Made by a program: the position numbers and the translations under genes
Assembly (NCBI RefSeq): GCF_039526385.1
Contig: NZ_BAAAIX010000004.1
Location: 1-64,000, forward strand
Direction: 5' to 3'
DNA: 64,000 nt
DNA from: Luteococcus peritonei
GTDB lineage: Bacteria; Actinomycetota; Actinomycetes; Propionibacteriales; Propionibacteriaceae
The notes under the pieces: generated by a model
Seen by the model: the letters and a program-made list of their open reading frames with translations, nothing else
The model's database searches: none
What the model was told of the DNA's origin: nothing
Shown here: positions 16,205 to 24,330 of the stretch, one piece after another
Position numbering within the stretch: the stretch's first letter is position 1
Layout: each line of letters begins with the position of its first letter

Positions 16205-17131
16205 TCAGTTCATCAGGTCCGAGTAGAGGACCGTGGACAGGTAGCGCTCGCCGAAGTCGGGCAGCACCACGACGATGGTCTTGCCGGCATTCTCCGGACG
16301 CTGGGCCACCTCGGCGGCGGCCACCAGGGCGGCACCCGAGGAGATGCCCACCAGCAGGCCCTCCTCGGCGGCGGCCTGGCGCGCCTTCTCGATGGCGTCC
16401 TCGCCGGTGACGTCGATCACCTCGTCGATGACGGACTGGTCCAGGATGTCGGGGACGAAGTTGGCACCCAGGCCCTGGATCTTGTGCGGGCCGGCGGTGC
16501 CCTCGGTGAGCAGCGGGCTCTCCTTGGGCTCGACGGCCACGATCTTCACCTCGGGCTTGCGCTCCTTGAGCACATGGCCCACGCCGGTGATGGTGCCGCC
16601 GGTGCCGATGCCGGCCACGAAGATGTCGATGGTGCCGTCGGTGTCGGCCCAGACCTCCTCGGCGGTGGTCTTCTTGTGGATCTCCACATTGGCCTGGTTG
16701 GCGAACTGGCGGGCCAGGATGCCGCCGCGCTCGGCGGCGATCTCCTCGGCCTTGGCCACGGCGCCCTTCATGCCGGCCGGGCCGGGGGTCAGCACCAGCT
16801 CGGCGCCGTAGGCGCGCAGCAGGGCGCGACGCTCCAGGCTCATGGTCTCGGGCATGCAGAGCACGACGTTGTAACCGCGGGCCGCACCCACCATGGCCAG
16901 GGCGATGCCGGTGTTGCCACTGGTGCCCTCCACGATCGTGCCACCGGGCTTGAGCTCGCCGGAGGCCTCGGCAGCGTCAACGATCGCGACGCCGATGCGG
17001 TCCTTGACGGAGTTCGCGGGATTGTAGAACTCGAGCTTGGCCAGCACGGTGGCCTGGTCACCCGCGAGCTTGTTGACCTTCACCAGGGGGGTGCGGCCAA
17101 CGACAGCAGTCACATCGTCAAAAGTGTTCAT
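16205..17131 (-). CDS. cysK: Cysteine synthase A (O-acetylserine sulfhydrylase)
   Basis: A 308-residue PLP enzyme making cysteine from O-acetylserine and sulfide. The PLP lysine is K43 in NPANSVKDRIG. The substrate loop is EGTSGNTGIALA and the phosphate-binding loop GIGTGGTITGVG. Length is typical of CysK. The start is ATG 17131, where the conserved N-terminus (NTFDDVTAVVGRTPLV) begins; the ribosome site is weak (ACGGGC). No cysE is adjacent. An inverted repeat GAGA-N5-TCTC lies at 17173-17185 upstream and could be regulatory. Confidence 0.95.
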   Translation of the reverse strand: MNTFDDVTAVVGRTPLVKVNKLAGDQATVLAKLEFYNPANSVKDRIGVAIVDAAEASGELKPGGTIVEGTSGNTGIALAMVGAARGYNVVLCMPETMSLERRALLRAYGAELVLTPGPAGMKGAVAKAEEIAAERGGILARQFANQANVEIHKKTTAEEVWADTDGTIDIFVAGIGTGGTITGVGHVLKERKPEVKIVAVEPKESPLLTEGTAGPHKIQGLGANFVPDILDQSVIDEVIDVTGEDAIEKARQAAAEEGLLVGISSGAALVAAAEVAQRPENAGKTIVVVLPDFGERYLSTVLYSDLMN

Positions 17132-17172
17132 GCCCGTGACAACACCATGAACCGGGGGCTTGTTCCCACCGT

Positions 17173-17185
17173 GAGATTTTGTCTC
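17173..17185 (-). promoter_or_regulatory. Inverted repeat in the cysK-guaA divergent region
   Basis: GAGA-TTTTG-TCTC, a short AT-containing inverted repeat in an otherwise GC-rich region, 42 bases upstream of cysK. The function is not known. Confidence 0.25.
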
Positions 17186-17251
17186 GGATCCTGGGACGTG
17201 CCGGGGCTGCCGGCGGGCCGGTCGCGGGCGTGGAGGAGGGTGGCTTTCCAC

Positions 17252-17257
17252 TAGGCT
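17252..17257 (+). promoter_or_regulatory. Predicted -10 box of guaA (leaderless)
   Basis: TAGGCT followed by 7 bases and ATG 17265. There is no ribosome binding site in between, so the mRNA probably starts at the start codon. Confidence 0.55.
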
Positions 17258-17264
17258 GTCGCCC

Positions 17265-18818
17265 ATGTCAGCAGCCCAGGACCTCGTCGTCGTCATCGAC
17301 TTCGGCGCACAGTACGCACAGCTGATCGCGCGCCGGGTGCGCGAGGCCAATGTGTACTCCGAGATCATGCCCCACACCGCCTCGGTGGCCGATGTGATGG
17401 CCAAGCAGCCGAAGGCGATCATCCTGTCCGGCGGACCGCAGTCGGTCTACGCCGAGGGCGCCCCGCAGGTGGACCCCCGGCTGTTCACCCAGGGAGTGCC
17501 CGCCTTCGGCATCTGCTACGGCTTCCAGGCCATGGCCAATGCCCTGGGCGGCACGGTGGCCAAAACCGGCCTGAGCGAGTTCGGCCGCACCCAGGTGGCG
17601 GTCGACGCCGCCGGCACGCTGCTGGCCGACCTGCCCGCCACCATGAACGTGTGGATGAGCCACGGCGACTCGGTCTCCAGCGCCCCCGAGGGCTTCTCCG
17701 AGCTGGCCCGCTCGGCCGGCGCCCCGGTGGCCGCCTTCGAGAATGTCGACGCGGGCCTGGCCGGCGTCCAGTGGCATCCCGAGGTGCTGCACTCCGAGCA
17801 GGGTCAGAAGGTCCTGGAGCGTTTCCTGTTCGAGATCGCGGGCTGCCGTGCCGAGTGGACCAGCGCCAACATCGTCGACGAGCAGGTGGAGCTGATCCGC
17901 CAGCAGGTGGGCGACAAGCAGGTGATGTGCGCCCTGTCCGGCGGCGTCGACTCCGCCGTCGCGGCCGCCCTGGTGCAGCGCGCCATCGGCGACCAGCTGA
18001 CCTGCGTCTTCGTCGACCACGGCCTGCTGCGCGAGGGCGAGGCGGAGCAGGTCAAGAAGGACTTCGTGGAGATCACCGGCGTCGAGCTGGTGGTGGCCGA
18101 CGAGCGCGAGCGCTTCCTGGGCCACCTGGCCGGCGTCACCGACCCCGAGACCAAGCGCAAGATCATCGGCCGCGAGTTCATCCGCACCTTCGAGGACGTG
18201 GCGCGTCGGCTGAACGAGGAGAAGGACATCGAATTCCTCGTCCAGGGCACGCTCTACCCCGACGTGGTGGAGTCCGGCGGCGGCGAGGGCGCCAGCAACA
18301 TCAAGAGCCACCACAACGTCGGTGGCCTGCCCGACGACCTGCAGTTCAGCCTGATCGAGCCGCTGCGCACCCTGTTCAAGGACGAGGTGCGCGCCGTCGG
18401 CAGCCAGCTCGGCCTGCCCGACTCCATGGTGTGGCGCCAGCCCTTCCCCGGCCCCGGCCTGGCGATCCGCATCATCGGTGCCGTCGACGAGGAGCGCCTG
18501 GCCATCCTGCGCCGCGCCGACGCCATCGCCCGCGAGGAACTCACCAGGGCCGGCCTGGACCGCGACATCTGGCAGTTCCCGGTGGTGCTGCTGGCCGACG
18601 TGCGCTCCGTGGGCGTCCAGGGCGACGGCCGCACCTACGGCCACCCGATCGTGCTGCGCCCCGTCACCAGCGAGGACGCCATGACCGCCGACTGGGGCCG
18701 GCTGCCCTACGACCTGCTGGAGCGGATGAGCACCCGCATCACCAACGAGGTGCGCGAGGTCAACCGCGTCGTGGTGGACGTGACCTCGAAGCCGCCGGGC
18801 ACGATCGAATGGGAGTGA
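17265..18818 (+). CDS. guaA: GMP synthase (glutamine-hydrolysing)
   Basis: A 517-residue enzyme converting XMP to GMP with glutamine and ATP. The N-terminal class I amidotransferase carries nucleophile C84 in GICYGFQ and the His-Glu pair in QWHPEV. The ATP pyrophosphatase domain carries the P-loop-like ALSGGVDSAVAA. The C-terminal dimerisation domain ends VDVTSKPPGTIEWE, the normal family ending. The start follows a -10 box directly (leaderless). The last codons and stop are the beginning of the first downstream 92-bp repeat unit, so the repeat was probably duplicated from this gene end. Confidence 0.97.
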   Translation: MSAAQDLVVVIDFGAQYAQLIARRVREANVYSEIMPHTASVADVMAKQPKAIILSGGPQSVYAEGAPQVDPRLFTQGVPAFGICYGFQAMANALGGTVAKTGLSEFGRTQVAVDAAGTLLADLPATMNVWMSHGDSVSSAPEGFSELARSAGAPVAAFENVDAGLAGVQWHPEVLHSEQGQKVLERFLFEIAGCRAEWTSANIVDEQVELIRQQVGDKQVMCALSGGVDSAVAAALVQRAIGDQLTCVFVDHGLLREGEAEQVKKDFVEITGVELVVADERERFLGHLAGVTDPETKRKIIGREFIRTFEDVARRLNEEKDIEFLVQGTLYPDVVESGGGEGASNIKSHHNVGGLPDDLQFSLIEPLRTLFKDEVRAVGSQLGLPDSMVWRQPFPGPGLAIRIIGAVDEERLAILRRADAIAREELTRAGLDRDIWQFPVVLLADVRSVGVQGDGRTYGHPIVLRPVTSEDAMTADWGRLPYDLLERMSTRITNEVREVNRVVVDVTSKPPGTIEWE

Positions 18819-19126
18819 GGGGGGCGACCCCCTCAGACCCCCGGGCTCCGCGCGCGTGAACCCTTCGCTCCTGCGTCGCTCAGGGGCGCACGGAGTCAGG
18901 AGGGGAGTGAGGGGGGCGACCCCCTCAGACCCCCGGGCTCCGCGCGCGTGAACCCTTCGCTCCTGCGTCGCTCAGGGGCGCACGGAGTCAGGAGGGGAGT
19001 GAGGGGGCGACCCCCTCAGGCCCCCGGGCTCCGCGCGCGTGAACCCTTCGCTCCTGCGTCGCTCAGGGGCGCACGGAGTCAGGAGGGGAGTGAGGGGCGA
19101 CCCCCTCAGACCCCCGGGCTCGTCAG
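18811..19126 (+). repeat. 92-bp tandem repeat, about 3.4 copies, starting inside the 3' end of guaA
   Basis: Units begin at 18811, 18903, 18995 and 19086. Three are complete; the fourth stops matching after GGGCTC near 19122. Each begins GGGAGTGA, which in unit 1 is the guaA ending and stop codon. Each contains GAGGGGG-CGA-CCCCCTC (hairpin), GACCCCCGGGCTCCG, a GCGCGC run and CGCACGGAGTCAGGA. CTCCGcGCGC pairs with GCGCaCGGAG to make a second, longer hairpin. The G-run after GTGA shortens 6, 6, 5, 4. The 18819-19195 gap (377 bases) otherwise holds only the terminator; I see no convincing gene in it. Confidence 0.92.
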
Positions 19127-19139
19127 ACCCAGCCCGAAC

Positions 19140-19178
19140 AGCACAGCGCCCGCCCCCATTCGGGGCGGGCGCTGTGCT
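19140..19178. terminator. Bidirectional terminator between guaA and the PspC genes
   Basis: A perfect 17-bp inverted repeat (AGCACAGCGCCCGCCCC) with a 5-base loop lies between convergent genes. Confidence 0.85.
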
Positions 19179-19195
19179 ATGTGGACCGGGTGAGG

Positions 19196-19519
19196 TCAGT
19201 TCCGCACGTCGGGATCGTCGACGTAGGGGTTGAAGACCTCCTGCGGCTTGCCGGGGGCCTGATTGGAGCTGCGGTCGGCATTCCACTGCTTGGCCTGGGC
19301 CACCAGCTTGTCGGCGCCGGCGGTCTCGGAGCCCTCCTCGGGCATCAGCAGCCACATGATCGGGTAGATCCAGGCGGTGACGCCGCCGAGGAAGACGGCC
19401 AGCAGGACGACCACGCGCACGACGCCGACATCGACCTTGAGGTAGCGGGCGATGCCGGAGCAGACACCGGCGATCAGGCGGTCATCGGTGGGACGGACGA
19501 GGCCGGGAACGAGAGCCAT
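19196..19519 (-). CDS. PspC domain membrane protein
   Basis: A 107-residue protein with one PspC domain: RPTDDRLIAGVCSGIARYL, a VDVGVVRVV strand, then a membrane helix and the MWLLMPEE ending typical of the domain. The C-terminal 40 residues are polar and end NPYVDDPDVRN. PspC proteins act in envelope-stress signalling in the membrane. AAGGAG lies 7 bases before ATG 19519. It is the last gene of a minus-strand group with two other membrane proteins; the same PspC domain appears in the histidine kinase at 25.2 kb. Confidence 0.85.
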   Translation of the reverse strand: MALVPGLVRPTDDRLIAGVCSGIARYLKVDVGVVRVVVLLAVFLGGVTAWIYPIMWLLMPEEGSETAGADKLVAQAKQWNADRSSNQAPGKPQEVFNPYVDDPDVRN

Positions 19520-19579
19520 GATTTCTTCTCCTTGGGTGAAAGGGTTCTTCTTCGGGTCGGGTCGGTCATGGGGAGGGGG

Positions 19580-19762
19580 TCAGGGGCGGCGTCGTGTCAA
19601 CAGGCCTCCCAGCAGTCCGAGGGCGATCAGCGCGCAGGAGCCCCAGAGCACCAGGTGGTGCTGGCTGAGGTGGTGCCCGGTGGCCTGCCACAGCCCGGCG
19701 GCCGCGGCGAGGCCGAAGAGCAGGGCCCACAGCAGCGTCGAGACATCGCGGTGATCAGACAC
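19580..19762 (-). CDS. Small membrane protein, 60 residues, two predicted helices
   Basis: Starting at GTG 19762, this 60-residue protein has two hydrophobic helices (LLWALLFGLAAAAGLW and LVLWGSCALIALGLLGGLL) joined by a His-containing loop, and ends in RRRP. The GTG overlaps the end of the upstream PspC/LiaF-like gene by 8 bases (GTGTCTGA), indicating translational coupling. I do not recognise a family. Its position between two PspC genes suggests a membrane partner in the same stress module. Confidence 0.65.
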   Translation of the reverse strand: MSDHRDVSTLLWALLFGLAAAAGLWQATGHHLSQHHLVLWGSCALIALGLLGGLLTRRRP

Positions 19763-21035
19763 GACGCACCTCCACGGTGGAGCCCCAGGCCTGCAGGTCC
19801 AGCGTGACGGTGGCCTTGCCGGAGCCCGGCAGCTCGATGCTGTCCGAGGAGCCGCCCACCACATGGGTGTCCTGGCCCGCACCGACGACGCCCAGGGTGG
19901 CGCCGCGCAGCGCGTAGTCGATCTCCAACGGCGCGTCCTTGGGCACCAGCACCACGACGGTGGAGACCCGGGCCTGCAGGGCGAGGTCCACGTCGCGGTC
20001 CAGCGTCAGGCCGGACAGGTCGTAGGTCACCGTCGAGGCCGTCAGACGTTGCGTCTCCTCCGGCACCTCGCTGCTGCTGGACCAGGCGAAGTGCTGCTGG
20101 CTGCCGGTGAGCTCGGTGCCCGCCTCGGGCATCGCTCGGGGAACGAGCAGCGCCACCATGAGCGCGAGGCCCGCCACCACCGCCAGGCGAGGCCGGGGGA
20201 GGCGCAGCAGCCAGGTGGCCGCCAGGCCGCTGGCGACGACGGCCAGCGCCACGGTCTCGCCCATCAGGTCGGCCGATGAGGACGGGGCCCACATGGCGGC
20301 CAGGGTGCCCGCACCGGCCGCGGCCAGCAGCAGGACGATCCCGAAGAGCCAGGAGCGGCGCGGGCGCCTCACGGGCAGAGCCGTCGCCCCGGCCGTCGGG
20401 GGCCAGGCCTGCGGGTCCGGCAGCGGTGTGGGTGCGGGCAGCGACACCGTGGGGATGACAGTGGGGGCCGGGGTGGACAGGTTCGCGAGGGAGTTCGGCC
20501 GCTCTGCAGCGGCCTGCACCTCGTCGAGGCGGGCCCGCCAGGCCATGGCGGCACGCTCGAAGTCCGTGAAGGGCGTCGTCCGGGGCAGGGAAGTCGACGC
20601 CACAGGGGGCTGCTGGCCAAGGGACTGCTGGGTGGTGGCCGGGGTCTCGTCGTGCTGGCGCTGGTGCCGTGCCAGCAGGAAGAGTCCGCCGAGCACCAGA
20701 GCCGGGCCGATGCTCCACGGCGTCGCGCCCAGCAGCACCAGCGCGGTGAGCAGGCAGGCCACGAGCAGCGCATTGCGACGCTGCTGCGGGCTCCAGCCTG
20801 CGGCGGCCGGGTACCAGTGCTCCAGCAGGGAGGTCTGCTCCCCGGCGCGCGGCATGACGAGCCAGCACCAGCCGTAGACCGCCAGCCCGATGCCGGAACT
20901 GAGCGCCAGCAGCACCATGCCCACGCGCAGCAGCAGGGGGTCCAGGCCGAGGCTCCTCGCCAGGGTGGAGCAGACGCCCGCGACGACGGCGTCGTCACGG
21001 CTGCGTCGCAGCTCCGGCAAGGTGTCCAGGTCCAT
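19755..21035 (-). CDS. PspC and LiaF-like multi-pass membrane protein
   Basis: A 426-residue protein. An N-terminal PspC domain (LRRSRDDAVVAGVCSTLAR..., helix, WCWLVMPRAG) is followed by membrane helices near residues 80-125, a Pro/Thr-rich linker, a second group of helices (about 225-310), and a C-terminal soluble domain with YDLSGLTLDRDVDL and VVVLVPKDAPLEIDY. That last pattern resembles the LiaF/DUF2154 cell-wall-stress domain. The family senses or dampens cell-envelope stress signalling. ATG 21035 is preferred to GTG 21071 because GGAG lies just upstream and the PspC domain follows closely. Confidence 0.78.
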   Translation of the reverse strand: MDLDTLPELRRSRDDAVVAGVCSTLARSLGLDPLLLRVGMVLLALSSGIGLAVYGWCWLVMPRAGEQTSLLEHWYPAAAGWSPQQRRNALLVACLLTALVLLGATPWSIGPALVLGGLFLLARHQRQHDETPATTQQSLGQQPPVASTSLPRTTPFTDFERAAMAWRARLDEVQAAAERPNSLANLSTPAPTVIPTVSLPAPTPLPDPQAWPPTAGATALPVRRPRRSWLFGIVLLLAAAGAGTLAAMWAPSSSADLMGETVALAVVASGLAATWLLRLPRPRLAVVAGLALMVALLVPRAMPEAGTELTGSQQHFAWSSSSEVPEETQRLTASTVTYDLSGLTLDRDVDLALQARVSTVVVLVPKDAPLEIDYALRGATLGVVGAGQDTHVVGGSSDSIELPGSGKATVTLDLQAWGSTVEVRRV

Positions 21036-21133
21036 GACTCCATCCTTGCCGGGGCGGGTGCTGCGGACCATCGGGCATTCCCCTGATCCGCACCCCGGAA
21101 GCCGGGGTGCGAAGACCCTGGCGACCTGTTAAC

Positions 21134-21152
21134 TTAGGTCTCCCTTACTTAG
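21134..21152 (+). promoter_or_regulatory. Possible second, weaker iron box
   Basis: TTAGGTCTCCCTTACTTAG matches the DtxR/IdeR consensus at about 12 of 19 positions and overlaps the strong box by 4 bases. Tandem, overlapping sites are known for this regulator family. Confidence 0.3.
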
Positions 21153-21167
21153 GTAAGGCTTACCTCA
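21149..21167 (+). promoter_or_regulatory. IdeR/DtxR-type iron box
   Basis: TTAGGTAAGGCTTACCTCA matches the consensus TTAGGTTAGGCTAACCTAA at 16 of 19 positions, and two of the changes are complementary so the palindrome is kept. It lies 19 bases before the siderophore-binding protein start, so iron-loaded IdeR/DtxR should repress the whole operon. Confidence 0.88.
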
Positions 21168-21185
21168 TCTTCTATAGGAGTTCCC

Positions 21186-22214
21186 ATGGTCACCCGCCCC
21201 GTCCTCACGAGCCTCGCGCTCCTCTCCGTCGTCGCACTCGCCGCCTGCGGCCAGTCCTCCGCGAACCCTGCCTCCTCGGGCGCCAGCACCCCAGCAGGGG
21301 AGTCGAGCTTCCCGGTCACCATCAAGCACGCGCTCGGTGAGACCACGATCAGCAAGAAGCCGCAGCGGGTCGCCACGGTGGCCTGGGCCAACCACGAGGT
21401 GCCGCTCGCACTGGGCGTAGTCCCGGTCGGGATGAGCAAGGCCACCTGGGGTGACGACGACCAGGACGGTGTCCTGCCCTGGGTGGAGGAGAAGCTCACC
21501 GAGCTGGGCGCCGAGACCCCCGTGCTCTTCGACGAGACCGACGGCGTCCCCTTCGAGCAGGTGGCCGACACCCGGCCCGACGTCATCCTGGCCGCCTACT
21601 CCGGCATCACCCAGGAGGACTACCAGAAGCTCAGCAAGATCGCGCCCGTCGTCGCCTATCCCGACACCCCCTGGGGCACCACGCTGGATGAGACCATCCG
21701 GCTGAACAGCGAGGCGATCGGGCTCAAGGCCGAGGGGGAGAAGCTGGTCACGGACCTGGAGGCGACGGTCGACGAGATGGTCGCCAGGCACTCCTCCCTC
21801 AAGGGGCGCACGGCACTGTTCGCCAGCATCGATGCCACCGACGCGAGCAAGGTGGGTTTTTACACCACCCATGACCCGCGCGCCGCCTTCCTCACCGAGG
21901 AGCTGGGCATGAAGACGCCGAAGGCCGTCGAGAAGGCGACTGCGGGGACCAGCGAGTTCTGGCAGCAGATCAGCTCCGAGCAGGGTGACCAGCTCGCCGA
22001 CGTGGACCTCGCCATCGCCTACGGCGACGCGAAGACCGTGCCCACCTGGCAGAAGGACAGGCTGCTGACCAAGATCCCCTTCGTGGCGAAGGGGCAGGTG
22101 GCGGTGCTGCAGAACAACACCCCGCTGGCGGCTGCGGCCAACCCGTCGCCGCTGTCCATCGAGTGGGGCCTTGAGGACTACCTGGACCTGATGCAGGCGG
22201 CGGCCCAGAAGTGA
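21186..22214 (+). CDS. Iron-siderophore ABC transporter substrate-binding lipoprotein
   Basis: A 342-residue FepB/FecB-type binding protein. The signal peptide ends in a lipobox (LAAC, Cys at about residue 20), so it is anchored outside the membrane. It has the family's two-lobed pattern with RVATVAWANHEVPLALG in the first lobe and the long linking helix. It should capture a ferric siderophore and deliver it to the two permeases that follow. The start follows TATAGGAG. An IdeR box upstream indicates induction by iron starvation. The stop overlaps the next start by 4 bases. Confidence 0.9.
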   Translation: MVTRPVLTSLALLSVVALAACGQSSANPASSGASTPAGESSFPVTIKHALGETTISKKPQRVATVAWANHEVPLALGVVPVGMSKATWGDDDQDGVLPWVEEKLTELGAETPVLFDETDGVPFEQVADTRPDVILAAYSGITQEDYQKLSKIAPVVAYPDTPWGTTLDETIRLNSEAIGLKAEGEKLVTDLEATVDEMVARHSSLKGRTALFASIDATDASKVGFYTTHDPRAAFLTEELGMKTPKAVEKATAGTSEFWQQISSEQGDQLADVDLAIAYGDAKTVPTWQKDRLLTKIPFVAKGQVAVLQNNTPLAAAANPSPLSIEWGLEDYLDLMQAAAQK

Positions 22215-23302
22215 GCACCGCCACCGAAATCGGCAGGCCGCAGGGGAGCATGCCGGTCGTGACGCCCGTCGACGGGGAGGCCGGCCCGCCACCCCTGGCG
22301 CGACGCGGCGCCACGGGACGGCTGCTGCTCGGCCTGGTGCTGCTGGCCGGACTGCTGGCGGTCACCGGACTGCTCTCGCTGACCTTCGGGGCGCGCGAGG
22401 TGGGTTGGGCCGAGATCGTGGCCGGCCTGCAGGGACAGCAGGAGACCATCGGAGAGGCTGCCGTTGCCCGACGCCTGCCCCGCACCGTCCTGGCCATGCT
22501 GGTGGGTGCCGCCCTGGGCCTGTCGGGGACGGTTATGCAGGGCGTCACCCGCAACCCGCTGGCCGATCCCGGGATCCTCGGCGTCACCTCGGGCGCCTCG
22601 CTGCTGGTGGTGGTGGGGATCGCCTTCTTCGGCCTGAGCAGCCCCAGCTCCTTCATCTGGACCGCCGTGGTGGGTGCCGGCGCCACGGCCGTCCTGGTCT
22701 ACCTGGTGGGCTCGCTGGGGCGGGGAGGGGCGACGCCGCTCAAGCTGGCACTGGCCGGCGCCGCGGTCTCGGCCGCGTGCAGCTCGTTGGTGAGCGCCGT
22801 GATGCTGCCACGGGTCCAGGCGATGGACTCCTTCCGCTTCTGGCAGGTGGGTGGTGTGGGCGGTGCCGATCCCGCTCGGATCGCGCGGGTCCTGCCCTTC
22901 CTGGCCGTGGGAGCGCTCATCAGCCTGGCCACCGCACGGGCGCTGAACGCCATGGCCCTGGGGGACGACCTGGCCGCGGGGCTCGGGGAACGAGTAGCGC
23001 TGACGCGGGGCCTCGCCGCCACCGGGGCCGTCCTGCTCTGCGGTGCTGCCACGGCGGTGGCCGGTCCCATCGGCTTCGTCGGCCTGGTGGTGCCGCACGC
23101 CTGCCGCCTCGTGGTGGGCAGCGACCACCGGTGGTTGATGCCCTATGCCATGGCCGTGGGTGCGGCGCTGCTGACCCTGGCCGACGTGCTGGGCCGGGTG
23201 GTCAGCCGACCTGACGAGGTGGACGTCGGCATCGTCACGGCACTGGTCGGCGCCCCGGTCTTCATCGCCATCGTGCGACGCCAGAAGCTGCGTGCCCTGT
23301 GA
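22211..23302 (+). CDS. FecCD-family iron-siderophore permease 1
   Basis: A 363-residue membrane permease of the BtuC/FecCD family with about ten hydrophobic segments. The signature LPRTVLAMLVGAALGLSG and the GAVSGNPLADPG-like stretch (TRNPLADPGILG) are present. It has a 30-residue Pro/Gly-rich N-terminus before the first helix. GTG 22211 overlaps the preceding stop (GTGA). It pairs with the next gene to form a heterodimeric channel. Confidence 0.9.
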   Translation: MSTATEIGRPQGSMPVVTPVDGEAGPPPLARRGATGRLLLGLVLLAGLLAVTGLLSLTFGAREVGWAEIVAGLQGQQETIGEAAVARRLPRTVLAMLVGAALGLSGTVMQGVTRNPLADPGILGVTSGASLLVVVGIAFFGLSSPSSFIWTAVVGAGATAVLVYLVGSLGRGGATPLKLALAGAAVSAACSSLVSAVMLPRVQAMDSFRFWQVGGVGGADPARIARVLPFLAVGALISLATARALNAMALGDDLAAGLGERVALTRGLAATGAVLLCGAATAVAGPIGFVGLVVPHACRLVVGSDHRWLMPYAMAVGAALLTLADVLGRVVSRPDEVDVGIVTALVGAPVFIAIVRRQKLRAL

Positions 23303-24330
23303 GCGCCGTCGTGGAGGCCGTGCGCGCCGGTCGACTGCGCCGGCGTCGCGCCCGTCGGTCCGGCGTCCTGCTGCTGGCCGCACTGCTGCTCGCCCTGCTC
23401 GCCACCAGCCTGATGGTGGGCAACACCTTCTACGGACCGCTCGAGGTGGCCCGGGTGATCGCCGGTGAGACCGTTCCCGGTGCTTCCTTCGCCGTCGGGG
23501 AGCTGCGGCTGCCCCGCTCGGTCCTGGCTGCCCTGGCCGGGGCCGCCTTCGGCATGGCCGGCACCACCTTCCAGACCATGCTGCGCAATGCCCTCGCCTC
23601 GCCGGACATCATCGGGATCAGCTCGGGTGCCAGCGCGGCGGCGGTGGTCGCCATCGTGCTGCTCCACCTGCCTCCCGCCCTGGTCTCGGTCTTCGCGGTC
23701 CTCGCCGCCCTGGCCACCGCCGCCCTGATCCACCTGCTCAGCCGGCGCGACGGGGTGGTCGGCACCCGCTTGGTGCTGGTGGGCATCGGCATCTCCGCGA
23801 TGCTCAATGCCGTCGTCTCCTGGGTGGTGGTGCGCGCCAGCACCTGGGACGTGCAGGCCGCCATGCAGTGGCTCACCGGCAGCGTCAACCAGGCCTCGTG
23901 GGCGGCGATCGCACCATTGGCCGTCACCTGCCTGGTCGCCATGCCGGTGCTGCTGGCCCAGGCCAGGGGGCTCGGCATGCTGCAGCTGGGTGACGACACG
24001 GCCGCTGCGCTCGGCGAGGACGTGGAGCGCCGCCGACTCGTCTCCATCCTGGCCGCCGTGCTGCTGGTGGCCTTCGCCACCGCGGCCGCGGGACCTGTCG
24101 CCTTCGTCGCCTTCCTGTCCGGCCCGTTGGCCTCCCGGATCGTGCGCGGCGGGGGATCGCTGCTGGTGCCAGCCGCCCTGGTGGGCGCCCTGCTGGTGCT
24201 CGGTGCCGACCTCGCCGGCCAGTTCCTGTTCGCCACCCGCTATCCGGTGGGGGTGATCACGGGTGCCATCGGCGCCCCCTACCTGCTCCTCATGCTCGTC
24301 CGCACCAGTTCCTCCGGAGGTTCGCTGTGA
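23299..24330 (+). CDS. FecCD-family iron-siderophore permease 2
   Basis: A 343-residue permease, second half of the transporter channel. LPRSVLAALAGAAFGMAG and RNALASPDIIGISSGAS are the FecCD family motifs; the GPVAFVAFLSGPLASRI segment is the cytoplasmic coupling region that contacts the ATPase. GTG 23299 overlaps the previous stop by 4 bases, and its own stop overlaps the ATPase start. Confidence 0.9.
   Translation: MSAVVEAVRAGRLRRRRARRSGVLLLAALLLALLATSLMVGNTFYGPLEVARVIAGETVPGASFAVGELRLPRSVLAALAGAAFGMAGTTFQTMLRNALASPDIIGISSGASAAAVVAIVLLHLPPALVSVFAVLAALATAALIHLLSRRDGVVGTRLVLVGIGISAMLNAVVSWVVVRASTWDVQAAMQWLTGSVNQASWAAIAPLAVTCLVAMPVLLAQARGLGMLQLGDDTAAALGEDVERRRLVSILAAVLLVAFATAAAGPVAFVAFLSGPLASRIVRGGGSLLVPAALVGALLVLGADLAGQFLFATRYPVGVITGAIGAPYLLLMLVRTSSSGGSL

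Noticed and set aside
18811..19126. CRISPR array
   Set aside because: The units are contiguous 92-bp repeats without variable spacers, and there are no cas genes.
18948..19355. Short coding frames across the 92-bp repeats
   Set aside because: They exist only because the repeat is a near multiple of a frame length without stops; there is no start signal or domain.
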